From Echinometra lucunter (Eukaryota > Echinodermata > Echinoidea > Camarodonta > Echinometridae), in assembly GCA_029962745.1 (NCBI GenBank), contig CM057152.1, positions 19,293,192 to 19,357,191 on the forward strand: 64,000 bases of DNA, read 5' to 3'. A program made the translations under genes and the position numbers. Shown in pieces: positions 58,757 through 64,000 of the stretch. Each line of letters opens with the position of its first letter. The stretch's first letter is position 1. The notes below the pieces were generated by a model. The model searched no databases. It saw only the letters and a list, made by a program, of their open reading frames with translations, and was not told the origin of the DNA.

Positions 58757-59058
58757 AAATTTCGGGTCAGATTGATGTGGAAAAGCGTCCGTTGAGGCCA
58801 CACTCCGTTCCGGGTATAAAAATGACCCAGAATAGGGTCACGAAGACTTGTTTCCTGGGCCCTGTAACAAAAAGCTTAGCACTTGATCGTAGGATTATTT
58901 TTATGATTGATTGCATTGATCACTATGTGCAATCAATCGTTAAGCTTTGTGTTATGGGACCCAGGTCACATTTGACCTTATTCCGGGTCATTTTTGGACC
59001 TGTAACGGAGTGTGGCCCCAACAAACTCTTCTGCAGGTCAATCTGACTCGGAATTTCT
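58757..59058. mobile_element. Outer foldback of a nested pair
   Basis: The left part ttcgggtcagattgatgtgg and cacactccgttccgggt is answered by taacggagtgtggccc and aggtcaatctgactcggaa on the right. A second, separate foldback lies in its centre. Confidence 0.75.
58854..58965. mobile_element. Inner foldback F7 (cctgggccctgtaacaaaaa)
   Basis: The left arm cctgggccctgtaacaaaaa pairs with tttgtgttatgggacccagg, and the stem agctta continues to a gatc-containing loop. The GGGCCC cap resembles the other capped foldbacks. Confidence 0.75.
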
Positions 59059-59433
59059 AACAAATGTATGATGTTTATTATGTCGAATTTAGTTTGTGAA
59101 GTAAATTTGAAAAAAAGCAAAGAGAGAAATACATATCCAAATATACCCACAACCTCATCTATCATCTGAATCATTTTTAGATTTGAAGTTGAATTAAAAT
59201 CATAAAGCATGGATCCTCTTCCAACTGCATTTGAATGAAAATCATGTCTTGCTAGGATTAAAAAAAAATAAATAACTATCCAAACTTTCAAAAATCTTGT
59301 TTATTCAATCTTTTATTTATTACTCCAAAGACCATCCCAGTATTTTCTATCTCATTTCAGTATTCATAATATCTCTATTTCTTGATGAAAGTATGATATG
59401 ATTGCTATGAATTCCTCATTAGTAAATACAGAT

Positions 59434-59999
59434 TTAAAGGGTAAGTCCACCCTAGAAATTTCACTGTTGCAATAAAAGGAGATAATTTGAACAGCATTTT
59501 AAAAAGGAAATGAGCAAAATCGGTCAAAGAATAAGAAACTTACACTCATTTACATTTTCTAGTAAACTACTCTCGGCTCTGCAAATTGGCAACACTAATG
59601 ACATCATATGCGAGCAGGTATCCATTCACTTTGTACATGAAATTTCACATTTTCTCAATTTTCTTGGAAGTTACACATTTTCTAACCCCCATAGTCAATG
59701 TATGTCAGAAGAATAGCTTTTTACATAACATACTTTGACTATGGGGTGAGAAAATGTCTAACTTCCAAGAAAATTGAGAAAATGTGAAATTTCATGTACA
59801 AAGTGAATGAAGACCTGCTCGCATATGATGTCATCAGTATTGCCAATCTGCAGAGCCGAGAGTAATTTACTAGAAAATGTAAACGAGTGTAATTTTCTTA
59901 TTCTTTGACCGATTTTGCTCATTTCTTTTTAAAAATGCTGTTCAAATTTATCTCCTTTTATTGAAATAGTGAAACTTTTAAGGTGGACTTTCCCTTTAA
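59434..59999. mobile_element. 566-bp near-complete palindrome, TTAA-flanked
   Basis: It starts TTAAAGGGTAAGTCCACC and ends GGTGGACTTTCCCTTTAA. The two halves are inverted copies of about 265 bases around a short loop (near 59700-59725). The left half and loop recur at 9730-10061 inside HECTD1 intron 11. Confidence 0.9.
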
Positions 60000-60536
60000 G
60001 GAGTTCTCACTTTTTTTTTTCATTAAAGGCAGTGTATCTTTTCAACATGAATATGTATGAATTTAACACATCCATGTATAAATGAGATAGAAAGGAAAGG
60101 TACCTTAAAAGTTATGCACGGTCATCACTCTCCCTAGGGGTGCTATCAATATATCTCATGTAACACACACGTTCAATGCCCTTTATCGATGGGATGGAGA
60201 GTACCGGATTTCATTTTGAAAATGGCTGTAAAACCACCGTGGCAAACATGGATAAAAAGAATTATGTACCATTAAGGCCATGATCCCCATTTAATGTAGT
60301 CTAGATATTGATCTTGTCGATGACAGTTTCTTTTCATATTGTCATGATGCGAACAAAAAAAAATAGTGGTACATATACACACAGCCACATGTTTTTCATG
60401 CAAGAAAAGTATAAGTGAACATACAAAAATATTCTCCCCACATTGATATTGTCCCTGCTCCTCAAATAACTTAATCTGATTGACCTACTGGTTTTTCTGA
60501 AGACTACCTTCCTTATGGTAAGTTTCAAGATGTCAG

Positions 60537-60705
60537 TGGTGGATCCAGGCAGGGTGCAAGAGGTGCATGCCCCCTCTATTTTTGAGAATCACACACTGAA
60601 CATACATGTTAATACAGCTATATCTAAGAAAATTGTCGTCTGCGCCCCCTCTATTTTCAAATTTGCCGTTTGCGCCCCCTCTATTTCCAAATCCTGGATC
60701 CACCT
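60537..60705. mobile_element. Foldback with ggtggatccagg ends and gccccctctatt repeats
   Basis: The ends ggtggatccagg and cctggatccacc are inverted. Inside are three copies of gccccctctattt at about 60569, 60642 and 60672. Confidence 0.7.
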
Positions 60706-61626
60706 GGATCTGTGGCTGAAGATGTCAACACAGGCAATGTCCTCAGTGACAAATATTCATGTTTACTTTCATGATTTTAGAAGATAGTATGCATTTTCAC
60801 GCTGCATACATTGTTACCTTCCACAATTGACACACTGCACTTGGCCCAAATAGCCCTCTATATCTAAGTCTGCACTCAGATCATATCTTACGAATATTCA
60901 TAGAGGATGCAAGCAATACATTCCAGCTTCAAGGCAAAACTGCAGGGAATATCATCCATAAGGAGAATGGTCATAAGGATAACCATATGGCCTGACATAA
61001 GATTTCAACAGTTGGTTTGTAATGCTCTAAAATTCTAGATATAACTCTCACGTTGTTTCTCAAAATGTGCAAACAGCATTCCATAAATATATCCATTCCT
61101 TAAAATGTGTATGCCAGACACACTCACTGACTATATAATAAACTGTTACTCAAGAAAATGAAGTCATTCTGAAAGGAGGCTTTGTTTGTTTCATATCTCT
61201 CTTCTACGATATCATTCCAACTACATGACTTATAATTTGCATGACAGTTCTAAAACTACAATTTCCCTTTGGCAAATACCCATTTCTATGTATATCTAGT
61301 CACCTTTGTAACCCAATATAATTTAAACAATTTTGTTTATATATACCACAATCTGTGTCCACACAGACCCAGTGGGTGGAGTGTGAAAAAGGTTAGAATA
61401 ATAGTTCTATCTCCCCACAGATTTCGTTAGGGGAATACCCATCTGTATAGGCCAATCCAATCAGAGTGAAATAAAATCCCTTTTGATGATTAGCCTGATA
61501 TTGATCGAGATGTACCCGGATACCCCCTGCCATATCAGTGAACCCTTTAGGGCCACATGCACTATCTGCATATGAAATACAGAGGCGGATGCATTGCTGG
61601 TTGCAGAGCAAGTCTGGTATGCTTTT

Positions 61627-62121
61627 TTAAAGGCACTGGCTAACTTTGTGAGTAGCTGATTAAAAAAATTCTCAAACTAAGATGAAACACGTGTATGAGT
61701 ACTTGTATTTGTACTCAAAAACCCTGAAACCAACCATAATTTGGAATGAAAAAGTGTAAGTTAGACGCAAACGGCGATTTTATTATTTTTCGTCTCACGA
61801 GACAATCACCAAGAGGACCACTTTGCTTCAATTTGAAAATGCTGTTATGTGCCTCCCGCCGCGTGATTCGCCAATACAAACAGTACGGTAAGGTGAGTCA
61901 TAAGTGCATGCGCACTCCTTATGTCTATTCTGTGCAACCGACCCTCGTATAGTTTTCAAACACTGGTTCACATTTTTTATATTTAAAAATACTTCCTGTG
62001 GATATTATACTTTGAAACTTTCAGACTGGTATTTTTACACTATAACCCTTATGTTTATCCCATTTTCAAGTAACAAAACAAGATTTTTTAAAATCATAAC
62101 AATGTTAACCAATGCCTTTAA
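61627..62121. mobile_element. 495-bp TTAA-flanked MITE, copy 2
   Basis: It starts TTAAAGGCACTGGCTAAC and ends GTTAACCAATGCCTTTAA. It is nearly identical to 54452-54946 and in the same orientation, implying fairly recent movement. Confidence 0.9.
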
Positions 62122-62221
62122 TCTGTTTTGTTTTGTAAATTAAAAATACATCATAGATTTAAGTTAATATCGTGATCATCTCCCTGATGAATCATCTTTG
62201 ATTCTAATCCATAACACTTCC

Positions 62222-62633
62222 TTAACCCATTCGTGACAGGAATTATTTGAAGCCTAATTTGATCAGCTTTTTTTCTTCAAATCGGCAACACCAACATTTT
62301 TATTTTATTGCTACATTTTTCTTATAAAACATCATGTATCTGAAATAAAAATAAATTGACAAAAAGTATAAGAGGTCAAAAGTTGCCAATTTGCAGGATA
62401 AAAGAGTGATTTTAAACTTTCTATCACATTGCCAATTTAAGGATGTTAATGCTTATTTTCCTTCAAAAAATTTTCAGCATCAAACAACAAATACTGATGC
62501 AACCAAAATGGGCACAGTTTGTGTAGAATTTTTTGCTCTTTCTGCTCATGTATTTGGTATGATTTTTAGAGCTTTGCATCAAAAGTTATTAGGCCAAACC
62601 ACAAAATGTGGACCTCTGTCATGAATGGGTTAA
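62222..62633. mobile_element. TTAACCC...GGGTTAA (piggyBac-like) MITE, copy 2
   Basis: The left end ttaacccattcgtgacagg is inverted in cctctgtcatgaatgggttaa. The outermost bases are TTAA with inner CCC/GGG, as in piggyBac elements. The interior has several gccaattt words shared with 28808-29209. It contains no transposase. Confidence 0.8.
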
Positions 62634-62886
62634 AAAAGAGACATTAAATGTCATTTTTAGTGCCAGGTGTACATTACAAGATTTGATTTGCACATTTTCT
62701 ATTGAGACTAAACTGAAACAACATGCTATCATTTTTAATCCCAGCAAGCACAGTCCTCTCTGGGTTGTTACTAGTATATCATCTGAGGTTTTGATTTTTT
62801 CCAACTTTGTGCCATAAGCAAAATTACAGTGACTGAATCAAGATACTACTGATTGGAAATATTCTATTTTATATGATACAGAGGTA

Positions 62887-63210
62887 GTTGTATAGGGGTC
62901 CGCCCACTTGACCGAAGGCCCATGAGACCAAAGGCCCGCGAGGCCGACTTTTCTCGTATCGTTTTTTTCCTTCATCACAAATAATGCGCTATCGGTATAT
63001 AAAATAATTATGTCTCCTTTAGCATGTTTAGTCCTCGTTTCCGGATGTATGACAAATTTTCCGCTGCCCTTTAATACTTATCAAACTTCCTTCTGGCACA
63101 GGAATTGGTCAGAGCGATGTGACATTATAGATTACAATTTGCCATTTTCGGCCTCGTGGGTCTTCGGTCTCGCGGGCCTTCAGTGAAGTGGGTTGTCACC
63201 GTTGTATAGG
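62887..63210. mobile_element. Mutator-like foldback with 10-bp target duplication
   Basis: Perfect direct repeats GTTGTATAGG flank it (62887-62896 and 63201-63210). The ends ggtccgcccacttgaccga and the complement of cagtgaagtgggttgtcacc are inverted, followed by gaaggccc / gggccttc and cgcgaggccga / tcggcctcg. A 9-11 bp duplication is typical of Mutator-like elements. Confidence 0.7.
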
Positions 63211-64000
63211 TCTGGTAGTGACAATTTAGACCATTATCTATTCATGTCATATCTACTCCCCTCCTCATAGGAAAAATACTTCCTTCATAAAATCAACAAC
63301 AAAAGTAGTTATCCTCAATTCTTTACAAGTCTCCATAAATCTATTAGATGAACATATGCTCTCATTCAAATATCAAAGTGTTCTGAGGAGGCTCTTTTTC
63401 CATGAGACCCAAAACTTTTGAAGGAACTATCATGTTTTCCGAAATGCAGTGTGAATCATTGATTGTGCAAAACAAGGCCATTCATGAAATTTTATTTAAA
63501 AAAAAATCTTTCAAACAAATGGACAATCTCAAATGAATAACAGAGAAAAAAGGAAACATACCATGGCCTGGATTTGTAAAAGCCCTCAAAACATGTGAAG
63601 GGATTTTTTTTCAATGAAATCTGAACACAAAAACTTTTAAAGTATGCGTAGGTGCGCGGGATCTTGTTTTCATCTCAAATATGCAACTTGAGGCCACAAT
63701 AAGCCAGTAAAAGGAAAGGCCCAGTAAACATCCAATAAGGCTCAAGATATATGTGAGTTGAAAAACATATGCTTTACTTCACATTTACATCTGATTTTCT
63801 CCTTGAGATTCTACCCAAACCTTTCAATGGCCTATTGACATTTACGCATCTCTGACCATTCTGCAGAAATCTGCAAAAAAGAATGATTTGTTGAGATAAG
63901 TTCCTTCACCCCCCCCCCCTTCCCTTTTTGTTTTTCAACCTTGATTTTGGTGAACCAAAGGGTGTAGCTCTAAAAATGAAGTGAATTCAGTAAATTTAAT

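Larger units (their letters stand above)
52719..64000. other. Repeat-rich region right of the last recognised EGF exon
   Basis: Since the exon at 52718 begins inside an EGF domain, at least one more minus-strand exon must exist. I found no convincing one here, so it is either beyond 64000 or divergent. The region is AT-rich with many foldbacks listed separately. GC-richer non-coding islands lie at 56640-56870 and 57450-57615. Confidence 0.6.

Noticed and set aside
1..64000. CRISPR arrays, bacterial operons or phage genes
   Set aside because: None seen. The multi-exon genes with GT/AG introns mark this as animal nuclear DNA.

Overview
This is a metazoan nuclear genomic window of AT-rich, intron-dense sequence. 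It holds two convergent protein-coding genes in a background crowded with short foldback (MITE-like) DNA elements, tRNA-derived SINEs, non-LTR fragments, homopolymer C/G runs and CT/GA microsatellites. The style (about 1 kb introns, many variable-stem foldbacks, GACC/GACGG-type marine-invertebrate repeats) and a deuterostome-like HECTD1 suggest an echinoderm, most likely a sea urchin. The species is an inference and was not searched.

Region 1 (1-30106, + strand): the 3' two thirds of HECTD1, the giant HECT-type E3 ubiquitin ligase. I could place 33 consecutive coding exons with canonical GT/AG borders. Phases agree at every junction and give 1994 codons plus a stop with no break. In order they encode a conserved helical region, a glutamine/histidine-rich insert, a SUN-like (galactose-binding fold) domain, a reduced MIB/HERC2-like segment, a long Ser/Thr/Pro and acidic linker, conserved pre-HECT modules and the whole HECT domain with its catalytic Cys. 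The ankyrin-repeat N-terminus and promoter are left of the window. A 73-bp tandem duplication repeats the last 13 codons and stop just beyond the gene.

Region 2 (30107-37889): 3' UTRs and the intergenic space of two tail-to-tail genes. It contains simple repeats, a foldback and a pair of G-run tandem units, and no gene I can support.

Region 3 (37890-52718, - strand; probably continuing right): the 3' part of a single-pass membrane protein gene. Five exons encode one partial and five full EGF-like domains, a transmembrane helix and an approximately 62-residue cytoplasmic tail. I could not name the family. A 10.8-kb intron holds a 244-bp tandem duplication with exon-like cores.

Region 4 (52719-64000): no exon recognised; probably upstream intron(s) of the EGF gene or intergenic. 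It is full of foldback elements, including two 495-bp TTAA-flanked twins, a 566-bp palindrome, a Mutator-like foldback with a 10-bp target duplication, a TTAACCC/GGGTTAA element and a CT-rich minisatellite.

The most unusual patterns are: (i) a set of foldback elements with the same GGGCCC / TTTCATAAA-type caps but different stems; (ii) HECTD1 with a polyQ insert and a truncated MIB/HERC2 segment; (iii) the duplicated HECT tail; (iv) the duplicated exon-like unit in the EGF-gene intron.
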